This document shows, piece after piece, positions 34,597-43,043 of a stretch of DNA of 64,000 nucleotides. A program made the position numbers and the translations under genes. Position 1 is the stretch's first letter. The number at the start of each line of letters is the position of its first letter. The notes under the pieces were generated by a model, which did no database searches, was not told where the DNA came from, and saw only the letters and a list, made by a program, of their open reading frames with translations. The DNA is from Barrientosiimonas humi (lineage in GTDB: Bacteria > Actinomycetota > Actinomycetes > Actinomycetales > Dermatophilaceae). The stretch covers positions 1-64,000 of the forward strand of contig NZ_VFOK01000001.1 of assembly GCF_006716095.1 (NCBI RefSeq), written 5' to 3'.

Positions 34597-35954
34597 GCGC
34601 CGTGACCGCCGAATCCGCAACCACCGCAACCGATCTCGACGACGGGTTGCGCTTCCGGCTGGGCGGCCGGCGGGCGTTCGCCGTGTGGCTCACCGCCATC
34701 GCGATCTACGTCCTCGCCGTCTTCCACCGCACCTCGCTGGGCGTCGCCGGCATCATCGCCGCCGACCGCTTCGGCATCAGCTCGGCGCAGCTCGCGACCT
34801 TCGCGATGGTGCAGCTCGCGGTCTACGCCGCCATGCAGATCCCGGTCGGCGCGCTGCTCGACCGCTTCGGCTCGCGCGTCATGCTCGGCGCCGGCCTGCT
34901 GACGATGAGCTCGGCCCAGCTGGCCTTCGCGTTCGTCGAGTCCTACGCCGGTGGCATCGTCGCGCGCATCTTCGTCGGCATGGGCGACGCGATGGTCTTC
35001 GTGTCGGTCCTGCGTCTGGTCGCCCTGTGGTTCCCGCCGGCCCGGGTCCCGATGGTGACCCAGGTGACCGGCCTGCTCGGACAGCTGGGCGCGCTGGTCT
35101 CGGCCGGGCCGCTGGCGTACGCCCTCAAGGAGCTGGGCTGGACCACGAGCTTCCTCGCGGCGTCGGTCGCCGGGGCGGTGCTCGCGATCGCGCTCGCGGT
35201 CGTCGTGCTCGACAGCCCCTACCGCGAGCACGAGCGCACCGAGCTCAAGATGCGCGCCGTGGGCCGGGCCGTACGCCTGGCCTGGCGCCAGCCCGGCACC
35301 CGCCTGGGCCTGTGGTGCCACTTCACGACGCAGTTCAGCTCCAACGTCTTCGCGATCATGTGGGGCTTCCCGTTCCTCACCGCGGGGCAGGGCCTCAGCA
35401 CCGCGCAGGCCTCGACGCTGCTCGGCCTCATGGTGGTCACCGCGATCTGCGCGAGCCCGGTCTTCGGGGTCTACATCACCCGCTACCCCTACTCCCGCTC
35501 CACCCTGGTGCTGGGCCTGGTCGTCGCGATCATGGCGGTGTGGGGAGCGGTGCTGCTGTGGCCCGGCCGCGCGCCGATGTGGCTGCTCGTGCTGCTCGTC
35601 GTCATCACCGCCGCCGGCGGCCCGGGGTCGATGATCGGCTTCGACCTGGCGCGAACCTTCAACCCCAGCAACCGGATCGGCAGCGCGACGGGCATCGTCA
35701 ACGTGGGTGGTTTCGCCGCCGCGCTCGGCACGGTGGTGCTGATCGGCGTCGTGCTCGACCACGTCGCCCCCGGCGGCCCGTCGACCTACACCGTCGACTC
35801 GTTCCGCTGGGCGATGGCCGTGCAGTACCTCGTCTGGGTCACGGGCCTGGTGATGATCGTGCGCTACCGCCGCCGCACCCGCAGCGTCGTGCACAGCGAC
35901 GAGGCGTACGCGCACCTGGTGCCCGCACGCCTCGCCGACCGCGCTCGCCCCTGA
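34593..35954 (+). CDS. MFS transporter
   Basis: 453 residues with about twelve membrane helices. Motif GALLDRFGSRVMLGAG is the MFS loop 2-3 signature. The type recalls sialate/hexuronate/nitrate-like carriers but the substrate is not clear. GTG 34593 overlaps the GntR stop. A C-terminal cytoplasmic tail of about 35 residues is present. Confidence 0.88.
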   Translation: MSAVTAESATTATDLDDGLRFRLGGRRAFAVWLTAIAIYVLAVFHRTSLGVAGIIAADRFGISSAQLATFAMVQLAVYAAMQIPVGALLDRFGSRVMLGAGLLTMSSAQLAFAFVESYAGGIVARIFVGMGDAMVFVSVLRLVALWFPPARVPMVTQVTGLLGQLGALVSAGPLAYALKELGWTTSFLAASVAGAVLAIALAVVVLDSPYREHERTELKMRAVGRAVRLAWRQPGTRLGLWCHFTTQFSSNVFAIMWGFPFLTAGQGLSTAQASTLLGLMVVTAICASPVFGVYITRYPYSRSTLVLGLVVAIMAVWGAVLLWPGRAPMWLLVLLVVITAAGGPGSMIGFDLARTFNPSNRIGSATGIVNVGGFAAALGTVVLIGVVLDHVAPGGPSTYTVDSFRWAMAVQYLVWVTGLVMIVRYRRRTRSVVHSDEAYAHLVPARLADRARP

Positions 35955-35983
35955 CGCCGAGTCTCGTTGGGGCGCAGGGGGTT

Positions 35984-36508
35984 TCAGCCCTGCTCGCGCG
36001 ACCTCAGGATCGCCTCGCGGCGGGCGAGCCGGTGCTCGCGGCGGATGGTCGCCTCGCGGAAGCGCCGCTGCTCCTCGCGCGTTCGAGGCTGCAGCTCGCG
36101 CACGCCGCGCGGCTTGCCCTCGCCGTCGACCGCCACCATCACGAGGTACGCCGTCGCCACGTGCACGGGGTCGCTCAGGTCGTCCCACCGCGTCGTCTCG
36201 ACCCGGCAACCGACCTCCATCGAGGTGCGGCCCGCCCAGTTGACCTGGGCCTTCACCGTGACGACGTCGCCCACCCGCACCGGGGCGAGGAAGAGCATCT
36301 CGTCCATCGACGCGGTGACGGCCGGACCGCCGGAGTAGCGCGCGGCGGCGGTGCCGGCAGCGTCGTCGACGAACTTCATGATCACGCCGCCGTGCACGGT
36401 GCCCAGCAGGTTGGTGTCGTGCGCACTCATGATGTGCGCGAGCGTGAGCCGGGTGTCACGCGGTGCGGTCTCGAAGTCGTCGGTGGGAGCGTTCACGGCA
36501 TCCACCAT
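35984..36508 (-). CDS. Acyl-CoA thioesterase (hotdog fold)
   Basis: 174 residues. HIMSAHDTNLLGTVHGGVIMKFVDDAAGTAA is the BACH/YciA-type hotdog helix and loop with the catalytic Asp region; YLVMVAVDGEGKPR follows. A basic C-terminal helix (RREHRLARREAILR) ends the protein. ATG 36508 with GTGGGAG 6 bases upstream. Hydrolyses acyl-CoA; chain preference unknown. Confidence 0.9.
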   Translation of the reverse strand: MVDAVNAPTDDFETAPRDTRLTLAHIMSAHDTNLLGTVHGGVIMKFVDDAAGTAAARYSGGPAVTASMDEMLFLAPVRVGDVVTVKAQVNWAGRTSMEVGCRVETTRWDDLSDPVHVATAYLVMVAVDGEGKPRGVRELQPRTREEQRRFREATIRREHRLARREAILRSREQG

Positions 36509-36552
36509 GCCCGCTCCCACCGGCGCCTCCTGCAGCTGGTCGGCCACGCGGG

Positions 36553-37566
36553 TCAGGATCCGGCCTTGGCGTCGACCTCGTAGGAGGTGTTGATCGCCTC
36601 GAAGAAGTTGACCAGCTGCAGCGTGTCGTTGGCCGTGGCCATCCACTTCGCCGGGTTGCTGACGTTGAACTCCGGCTCGAAACCGAGCTCCTCCAGCCGC
36701 CGGTCGGCGAGGTACTTCACGTAGGTGTTGATGTAGTCGGCGTTCAGCCCGAGGATCCCGTTGGGCAGCAGGTCGCGGTTGTAGCGCTCCTCCATCGCGA
36801 CGGCGTCGAGGATCATCTGGCGGATCTCCTCGGCGAACTCCTCGGTCTGCAGGTCGGGGTTCTCCTCCAGCACGGTGTGGATGAGGTTGATCCCGAACTT
36901 CAGGTGCAGCGACTCGTCGCGCACGATCCAGTCGACCAGCGCCCCGAAGTTGCGCAGCAGGTTCCGCTGCCGGAACGACAGGGCCACCATGAACCCGCTG
37001 TAGAACCAGATGCCCTCGAGGATCACGTTGTAGGCCACCAGGTTCCGGACGAAGTCCTGCTTGCCCTCGGTGGTGGTGATGTCGAGGGTCTGCTCGGTCA
37101 TCCGCTGGATGAACCGGACCTCGAACTCCTCCTTGGCCGCCATCGACGGGATGTCGACGTGCGCCGAGTAGGCCTCCTCGCGGTCGATCGGGAACGTCTC
37201 GAGGACGTACTCGAACGCCACGCAGTGGTTGGCCTCCTCCCACATCTGCTTGGCCAGGTAGAGGTGCGCCTCGGGCGCGTTGATGTACGGGTAGACCCCG
37301 AACGCCAGGGCCTTGTTGACGAGCAGCTCGTTGGGGTTGAAGTAGCTCATCAGGAAGGTGACGGCGTGGCGCTCCTCGTCGCTCATCCGCTGGAAGTCGG
37401 CGAGGTCCTCGCCGAGCTGCACCTCGTGCGGGAACCAGGTGTTGGCGACCGCCTGGTTGTACAGCTCGTACGCCCAGTCGTAGCGAATCGGCTTGAGCAG
37501 CAAGCCTTCTGAGATTCCGGTGCCGAGCAGCTGCCCGGCGTTCTGGGTGGTGGCGTCGGTGGTCAC
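36553..37566 (-). CDS. nrdB: Ribonucleotide reductase small subunit, class Ic-like
   Basis: 337 residues. Predicted dimetal ligands: Glu80, Glu111, His114, Glu185, Glu219, His222. The residue seven after Glu111, where E. coli NrdB has its radical Tyr122, is Phe118. Glu at the first ligand position and Phe at the radical site match the Chlamydia trachomatis R2c protein (E89/E120/H123/F127), spacing 31 and 7 identical. Such enzymes use a Mn/Fe centre in place of a tyrosyl radical. GTG overlaps the nrdA stop as GTGA. Confidence 0.95.
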   Translation of the reverse strand: MTTDATTQNAGQLLGTGISEGLLLKPIRYDWAYELYNQAVANTWFPHEVQLGEDLADFQRMSDEERHAVTFLMSYFNPNELLVNKALAFGVYPYINAPEAHLYLAKQMWEEANHCVAFEYVLETFPIDREEAYSAHVDIPSMAAKEEFEVRFIQRMTEQTLDITTTEGKQDFVRNLVAYNVILEGIWFYSGFMVALSFRQRNLLRNFGALVDWIVRDESLHLKFGINLIHTVLEENPDLQTEEFAEEIRQMILDAVAMEERYNRDLLPNGILGLNADYINTYVKYLADRRLEELGFEPEFNVSNPAKWMATANDTLQLVNFFEAINTSYEVDAKAGS

Positions 37567-40196
37567 TGGCAGGCCTCGCAGTTCAGGAGCTCTTGGGGGT
37601 CGGTGGGGCAGACGAGGACGTCGTCGTCACGGACGACCTCGACGGCGGGGGTGGGGGTTTCGACGGGCGCGGCCGGCGCGGGCGCGACCGGTTCGGGCGC
37701 CACCGGGTCGACCAGGACGGGCGCGGCCGGTGCCGCCACGGGTGCGGCCACCGGCTCGGGTGCGACCGGCTCGGTCGCGACCGGTGCCGCGGGTGCCGTC
37801 GGCACGGCCGGCCTGGCGGGCGTACGCCGGGCGAACCCGAACCCGCCGGCGCTGCGGCCGGAGGACTTGGACTTGTTGACCGCGACCGTCGACTGCTCCG
37901 CGGTGTGCCGCGGCTTCATGTGCAGGTAGTAGGTCGTCTTGACGCCCTTGCGCCACGCGGCGGAGTAGATGCGGGTCATCTCGCCGATGTCGCGCGACTC
38001 GAGGTACATGTTCCGGCTGATCGCCTGGTCGATCCACTTCTGGGCGCGCGCGGCCACCTCGAGGTAGGCGTACGGCGACAGCTGGAACGACGTGCGGTAG
38101 ATCGCGAGCAGGTCCTCGGGCATGTCGGGCACGTTGGTGAGGTCGCCCTGCGAGCGCAGCAGGTCCTCGCGCATCTGCTCCCACAGACCGCGCTCCTGCA
38201 GCGCGCGCACCAGGTTGCGGTTGATCTCGAGGAACTTGCCCGACGACGTCGCCCGGCTGAACAGCTGGGAGAACTGCGGGTCGAGACCGGGCGTGGTGCC
38301 GGCCACCAGACCGATCGACGCGGTCGGCGCGATCGCCATCAGCGTGGCGTTGCGCATGCCGCCGGAAACCTTGGCGCGCAACGCATCCCAGTCCATCCGG
38401 GTGGTCCGGTCGACATCGACCGGCACGCCGCGGCGGCGCTCCATCGCCTCGAGCGTGTCGATCGGCACGAGGCCGCGCGACCAGCCGGAGCCGGCGAAGT
38501 TGGGGTACGCCCCGCGCTCGCTCGCGAGGTCGGCGGACTCGTCGATCGCGTGCCACGAGACGAACTCCACGAGCCGGTCGATGAGCTCGTACGCCTCGTC
38601 CGACTCGTAGGAGATGCCGAGCCGCTCGCACACGTCGGTGAAGCCCATGACGCCGAGGCCGACCGCGCGGTTCTGGTCGTTGGAGTGCTCCGACTCCGGC
38701 ACCGACGAGCGGGTGATGTCGATGAGGTTGTCGAGCTGGCGGATCGCCATGCGCGCGCTCTCGGCGAGGCGGTCCCAGTCCCACTCGCCGTCGTCGAGGT
38801 GGCGCGAGAGGTTGATCGAGGCCAGGTTGCAGACCGACACGTTGTCGCGGTCCTGCGGCAGCGTGATCTCGGTGCACAGGTTCGACAGGTGGATCGTGCC
38901 GGTGTTGTCGTTCAGCGCCCGGAGGTTGATCGAGTCCTTCCAGGTGAGCCACGGGTGCGACGTGGTCTGCAGCGACACGAGGATCGCCGTCATCTGCTCG
39001 CGCGCCCGAATCTTCTTGAACGAGCGCAGCTTTCCCTTCTCGGCGAGGTCGACATACTCCGCGTAGCGCGCGGAGAACTCCTCGCCCACGAGCTCCACCA
39101 GGTCGGGGGTCTCCAGCGGGTCGAAGAGGTACCACGGCTGGTCGTTCTCGACGCGCTTCATGAACTCGTCGGAGATCCAGACCGCGGTGTTGGCGGTGCG
39201 GGTGCGGCGGTAGGGGTCGCCGGCGTTCTGCCGCAGGTCGAGGAACTGCGGGAAGTCCAGGTGCCAGTTCTCCATGTAGAAGCACAGCGCGCCGAACTTC
39301 TTGCCGCCGCGGGAGACCGCGCGCAGCGTCGAGTCGATGGTGTGCATGAACGGGATCGGCCCGGTGGAGGTGGTGTTGTTGCTGCGGATGGGGGAGCCCT
39401 CGGCGCGCAGCTTGGTGACCGACAGGCCGATGCCGCCGGTGCCCTTGGTCAGCCACATGACGTCGCGCACCGACTTGGCGATGTGCTCGATGTCGTCGTC
39501 CATCTGCATCACGAAGCAGTTGGACAGCTGCGGGTTGGCGGTCCCGGCGTTGACGAGGGTGGAGCCGGCCGCGAGGTAGTCGAGGCGAGACATCTTGCGG
39601 TAGAAGCGGATCGCGGCCTGCGTGGGCTCCTTCTCGTTGACCGAGAGGCCCATCGCGACGCGCATCCAGAAGTAGGCCGGCACCTCGAGCATCTGCCCGC
39701 CGGGGCCGGTCGCCATGTAGCGGTTGCGCAGCGTCACGATGCCGATGTAGCGCAGCGCGTCGTCGTTGCTGTGGTCCAGCGCGGCGGCGAGCTCCTCGAG
39801 GTTGAACGCGCTCGCGAGCCGCGGGTCGAACAGCCCGTCCTCGACGGCCTCGCGCACGTAGCCCGGGAAGCGCGCCTGGTGCAGCAGCGCCAGCTCGGTC
39901 TGGGTCTCGAAGTCGCCCAGCACCTTCTTGTAGATCGTCTTCAGCAGCAGCCGCGAGGCGACCACGTCGAAGTCGGGGTCGTCCTTGACGTTCTGCACCG
40001 CGACCTGGATCGCGGCCTCGTCGAGCTGCTCGGTGGTGATGCCGTCGAACAGCGTGATCTCCAGCTCCGACGCGAGCTGCATGGTCATCGCCAGCCCGTC
40101 GGGCAGGCCTTCGGCGGCGCGCTCGATCGCCCGGTTGATCCGATCGGCGTTGTACGGCTCGCGCGACCCGTCGCGCTTGGTGACCTGAATGGCCAT
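37563..40196 (-). CDS. nrdA: Ribonucleotide reductase large subunit
   Basis: 877 residues. N-terminal ATP cone (VTKRDGSREPYNADRINRAIE). Catalytic elements: Cys in PQLSNCFVM, NLCTEI (thiyl Cys and Glu), VCNLASINLS as the disulfide partner, and TTYYLHM with the radical-path Tyr pair. Before the C-terminal redox CxxC (LNCEACQ) lies an unusual Pro/Ala/Val-rich linker of about 75 residues. ATG 40196 has GGAGGAGG 9 bases upstream, which can be hidden by an upstream arm at 40239-40249. Preceded by a cobalamin riboswitch. Confidence 0.96.
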   Translation of the reverse strand: MAIQVTKRDGSREPYNADRINRAIERAAEGLPDGLAMTMQLASELEITLFDGITTEQLDEAAIQVAVQNVKDDPDFDVVASRLLLKTIYKKVLGDFETQTELALLHQARFPGYVREAVEDGLFDPRLASAFNLEELAAALDHSNDDALRYIGIVTLRNRYMATGPGGQMLEVPAYFWMRVAMGLSVNEKEPTQAAIRFYRKMSRLDYLAAGSTLVNAGTANPQLSNCFVMQMDDDIEHIAKSVRDVMWLTKGTGGIGLSVTKLRAEGSPIRSNNTTSTGPIPFMHTIDSTLRAVSRGGKKFGALCFYMENWHLDFPQFLDLRQNAGDPYRRTRTANTAVWISDEFMKRVENDQPWYLFDPLETPDLVELVGEEFSARYAEYVDLAEKGKLRSFKKIRAREQMTAILVSLQTTSHPWLTWKDSINLRALNDNTGTIHLSNLCTEITLPQDRDNVSVCNLASINLSRHLDDGEWDWDRLAESARMAIRQLDNLIDITRSSVPESEHSNDQNRAVGLGVMGFTDVCERLGISYESDEAYELIDRLVEFVSWHAIDESADLASERGAYPNFAGSGWSRGLVPIDTLEAMERRRGVPVDVDRTTRMDWDALRAKVSGGMRNATLMAIAPTASIGLVAGTTPGLDPQFSQLFSRATSSGKFLEINRNLVRALQERGLWEQMREDLLRSQGDLTNVPDMPEDLLAIYRTSFQLSPYAYLEVAARAQKWIDQAISRNMYLESRDIGEMTRIYSAAWRKGVKTTYYLHMKPRHTAEQSTVAVNKSKSSGRSAGGFGFARRTPARPAVPTAPAAPVATEPVAPEPVAAPVAAPAAPVLVDPVAPEPVAPAPAAPVETPTPAVEVVRDDDVLVCPTDPQELLNCEACQ

Positions 40197-40204
40197 GTCG
40201 TGAT

Positions 40205-40249
40205 GCCTCCTCCCTCGAGTCCTGCGTGCCCGAGGTCGCGAGGGGAGGC
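40205..40249 (-). promoter_or_regulatory. Ribosome-site sequestering hairpin of nrdA
   Basis: On the minus strand GCCTCCCCTCG (from 40239-40249) can pair with CGAGGGAGGAGGC (40205-40217), which carries the Shine-Dalgarno site. This is a plausible expression platform for the riboswitch, acting on translation. Confidence 0.55.
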
Positions 40250-40330
40250 GGACGTACGACCGCGCCGGGGCAGCCGTGATCGTCGTGGGCCTGTCCCTCG
40301 AGGCCGCGGACCACCGTCCGGTCGGACGGC

Positions 40331-40531
40331 GTGCTGGCAGGTCTTCGGACTCGTGGGCGTGGGCCGGCTGGCCCGCCTAGTGGCCGTCGCTTCCCAGACC
40401 GGCTCGAGGCCGGATCCAGTGCCGATGACGGCGGTCGTTCCCACTCACCGCTGCGGGGCAGTCCCGGAATCGCACCGGGTTCCCTCTTGCCTCACCGGCC
40501 AGATGCGGAACATCTGGGGGTGAACCAGCAA
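40331..40531 (-). promoter_or_regulatory. Cobalamin (B12) riboswitch
   Basis: Read on the minus strand: AAGAGGGAA, then CCGGTGCGATTCCGG, the B12 box ACTGCCCCGCAGCGGTGA, a GGGAAGCGACGG stretch and the closing GAGTCCGAAGACCTGCC. Closing stem P1 is TGCTGG (40525-40530) with CCAGCA (40332-40337). All conserved blocks are in the order of adenosylcobalamin aptamers. It precedes nrdA by about 135 bases, as reported for Streptomyces nrdABS. Confidence 0.93.
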
Positions 40532-40536
40532 CGAGA

Positions 40537-40552
40537 GCACCATATGTGGTGC
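40537..40552. promoter_or_regulatory. nrd promoter -10 within a 16-bp dyad (NrdR-box candidate)
   Basis: GCACCA-TATG-TGGTGC. The minus-strand hexamer TATGGT (40539-40544) would start transcription almost exactly at the 5' end of the riboswitch. The dyad loosely resembles NrdR boxes; no second box was seen at the usual spacing. Confidence 0.45.
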
Positions 40553-40663
40553 CGCCCGCGACACGCTAGCCGGGGATGTGCTGGATCGCCGAGAGGCCGG
40601 GTGCTATACGCGCGGGGCGCCCGCGCGTACGACAACGGCGGACCAGGCCGTGCTTTCGGCCGC

Positions 40664-40851
40664 GTCTCCTCCTCCGGCCGGGCTCGCAGGCTCGCCCGCC
40701 CGGCATCGTCGACGGCGGCACAGATAACACGACGGCGGACCACATCAGAAGTGGTCCGCCGTCGTACTAACTGTGCCGCCGTCGTCTCGTTCGTCTTGTC
40801 GACGATGCCGGGAGGTGCGCAGCGCAGCACGCAGCTCCCGGAGGAGGAGAC
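40664..40851. repeat. 188-bp four-tier nested palindrome
   Basis: Arms, outside to inside: GTCTCCTCCTCCGG (40664-40677) with 40838-40851; CCCGGCATCGTCGAC (40699-40713) with 40798-40812; GGCGGCACAG (40714-40723) with 40771-40780; ACGACGGCGGACCAC (40729-40743) with 40751-40765. All four pairs are exact complements. The unpaired pieces between tiers differ in length and sequence. It fills the space between ppa and the nrd promoter. The remainder of this gap (40553-40663) shows no gene; it holds a GC palindrome near 40612-40626 and a partial copy of the inner arm near 40629-40645. Confidence 0.85.
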
Positions 40852-40861
40852 AAGACCAGAA

Positions 40862-41452
40862 TCACTCCGGCGCGTCGGCCTGGGAGTCGGAGGTCTGGTC
40901 GCGGTCGATCGAGCGCTCGGTCTCGTCGGGGGCGTGGCCGGGCATGGCCCAGCGGGCGGTGGTGACGCCCTGGTCCTTGGCGCGCTGCAGCGCGTCCTCG
41001 ACGACGCGGTCGGCGTCGGCGGAGCCGATCCAGTGCGAGCCCTCCTCGACCGACTTGCCCGGCTCGAGCGCCTTGTAGGTCTCGAAGAAGTGCTGCATCT
41101 CCTTCAGCGTGAAGTCGCTGATGTCGGTGATGTCGGTGACGCCGTCCTTGCGCGGGTCGCCCGCGGGCACGCACAGGATCTTGTCGTCGCCGCCGGCCTC
41201 GTCGACCATCTTGAAGACGCCGACGGCGCGGGCGCGCACGACGCAGCCGGGGAAGGTCGGCTCGTCCAGCAGCACGAGCGCGTCGAGCGGGTCGCCGTCC
41301 TCACCGAGGGTGTCCTCGATGTAGCCGTAGTCGGCGGGGTAGGACATCGCGGTGAAGAGCAGCCGGTCGAGCCGGATGCGGCCGGTCTCGTGGTCGATCT
41401 CGTACTTGTTGCGAGTCCCGCGTGGGATCTCGATGCTGACGTCGAACTCCAT
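40862..41452 (-). CDS. ppa: Inorganic pyrophosphatase (family I)
   Basis: 196 residues; hydrolyses pyrophosphate. Signature [11 protein letters not shown] (about 54-64), [11 protein letters not shown] at the N-terminus and DYGYIEDT. Compared with the usual 165-175 residues it has an acidic tail of about 25 residues ([20 protein letters not shown]) with no evident function. Divergent from dacB; the 41453-41576 gap probably holds both promoters. Confidence 0.96.
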   Translation of the reverse strand: MEFDVSIEIPRGTRNKYEIDHETGRIRLDRLLFTAMSYPADYGYIEDTLGEDGDPLDALVLLDEPTFPGCVVRARAVGVFKMVDEAGGDDKILCVPAGDPRKDGVTDITDISDFTLKEMQHFFETYKALEPGKSVEEGSHWIGSADADRVVEDALQRAKDQGVTTARWAMPGHAPDETERSIDRDQTSDSQADAPE

Positions 41453-41576
41453 GGAATGTCCTCATCGTTGAGCTGTGCGGTGCGGCGCACCGGGGTGGGG
41501 CGCCCGCGGGGTACGTCCGCGGACAGTTCGCGGTTAGTGTCTCCCACGAGAACGGGTCGCGGAGCAAGGGGGCAGC

Positions 41577-43007
41577 GTGCGCAGATCGCACCGCGCGCTG
41601 GTCGCGGGCGCCGCGACGGTCGCGCTGATCGGCGGCTACGCCACCTTCGACACCTTCGACGTCGTGCCGGGCGTGCTCACCACCGCTGACGCTCCGCGCG
41701 AGGCCGTGCCGCTGCCGGGGGAGTCGACCCCCCCGCCCGACGTACGCCGTCCGCAGCCCCCGCAGCCCCCGCAGGCACCCGCCGCTCTCCCCGGGGTCGG
41801 CGGCACCGCGCCCACGCCCGAGGGCGTCCGCGCCGCGCTGCAGCCGCTGCTCGACGCCCCCGGTCTCGGCCCGACGACGTCGATGGCGGTGCGCGACGCC
41901 AGCACCGGGCAGAGCCTGTTCGCGCTCGACCCCGACGCCGCGCGCACGCCGGCGTCGATCACCAAGCTGCTGACGGCGTACGCCGTGTCGCGCACACTCG
42001 ACCTCGACAGCACCCTCGCGACGACCGTCCGGCAGGGGCCGGGCGACCAGGTGGTGCTGGTGGCGGGCGGTGACACCGCGCTCGCCAGGGGCAAGGGCAA
42101 CCCTGACGAGGTGGCCGGCCGTGCCGGGCTCGGCGACCTCGCGAAGCAGGTGGCGGCCAACCTGAAGAAGCAGGGGCGCACGTCGGTCACGGTCGGCTGG
42201 GACCTGTCCTACGCCCCCGGTCCGCTGCAGAACGTGAACTGGCAGCAGGACCTCGTCGACATGGGCTTCACCACCCGCGTCGGCATGCTCGGGCTGGCCG
42301 ACGACCGCTCCGACCCCGGCACCGCCCCGCCGACCGACCCGGCGCGCAGCACGACCCAGGCGTTCGTGAAAGCCCTTGCGGCAGAAGGGATCACGGCCGA
42401 GCTGGGCCAGAAGGTGACGACCCCCGACGGGGCGCCGCAGCTCGGCGTCGTGCGCTCGGCGCCGCTGGTCGACGTGCTCGGGCTGGCGCTGCGCGACAGC
42501 GACAACGCGATGACCGAGTCGCTCGGGCGGCAGGCCGCGGCCAAGGACGGGGTGCCCGGCGACGGTGCCTCGGTGACGGCGTGGGTGCTGCGGGTGCTGC
42601 GCGAGGACGGCATCGACCTGCGCGGGGTGAAGCTGATGGACGCCAGCGGCCTGGCCGACGGCACGACGATCCCGGCGCGGGTCGTCACCGACGTCGTGCA
42701 GCGCGGGGCGAGCGGCCAGGTCGAGGCGTTCCAGGACGTGCTGACCCGGCTGCCGGTGAGCGGCTGGAACGGCACGCTGCACAACAGGTTCCAGGCGACG
42801 GGCAGCACCGACGGCGCGGGCGGCGTGCGCGCCAAGACCGGCAGCCTCCCCGGAGTGACCAGCCTGGCCGGCACGGTCGTCACCCGCGACGGGCGCCTGC
42901 TGGTCTTCACGATCATCAACAACGGAGAGCAGCCGCGCGGGCCGCTGGCCGCGCGCGCCGACCTCGACCGCATCGTCACCGCGCTCGCCGACTGCGGCTG
43001 CCGCTGA
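41577..43007 (+). CDS. dacB: D-alanyl-D-alanine carboxypeptidase/endopeptidase (PBP4, S13)
   Basis: 476 residues. Signal-anchor helix (8-28), a Pro-rich spacer (PPDVRRPQPPQPPQAP), then a penicillin-binding domain with Ser-x-x-Lys in TPASITKLL, SDNAMTES and KTGSLPG. Trims or cross-cuts peptidoglycan outside the membrane. GTG 41577 follows AAGGGGG by a few bases. Next to a zincin, tilS and hpt, the conserved actinobacterial order. Confidence 0.94.
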   Translation: MRRSHRALVAGAATVALIGGYATFDTFDVVPGVLTTADAPREAVPLPGESTPPPDVRRPQPPQPPQAPAALPGVGGTAPTPEGVRAALQPLLDAPGLGPTTSMAVRDASTGQSLFALDPDAARTPASITKLLTAYAVSRTLDLDSTLATTVRQGPGDQVVLVAGGDTALARGKGNPDEVAGRAGLGDLAKQVAANLKKQGRTSVTVGWDLSYAPGPLQNVNWQQDLVDMGFTTRVGMLGLADDRSDPGTAPPTDPARSTTQAFVKALAAEGITAELGQKVTTPDGAPQLGVVRSAPLVDVLGLALRDSDNAMTESLGRQAAAKDGVPGDGASVTAWVLRVLREDGIDLRGVKLMDASGLADGTTIPARVVTDVVQRGASGQVEAFQDVLTRLPVSGWNGTLHNRFQATGSTDGAGGVRAKTGSLPGVTSLAGTVVTRDGRLLVFTIINNGEQPRGPLAARADLDRIVTALADCGCR

Positions 43008-43043
43008 GCAGCCGCCGCGTCCTGACGACGTAGGGTCGCCAGC

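Noticed and set aside
37593-40523. A 976-codon open frame on the plus strand across nrdA and the riboswitch
   Set aside because: Antisense shadow of nrdA; it crosses the riboswitch and promoter and shows no protein family.
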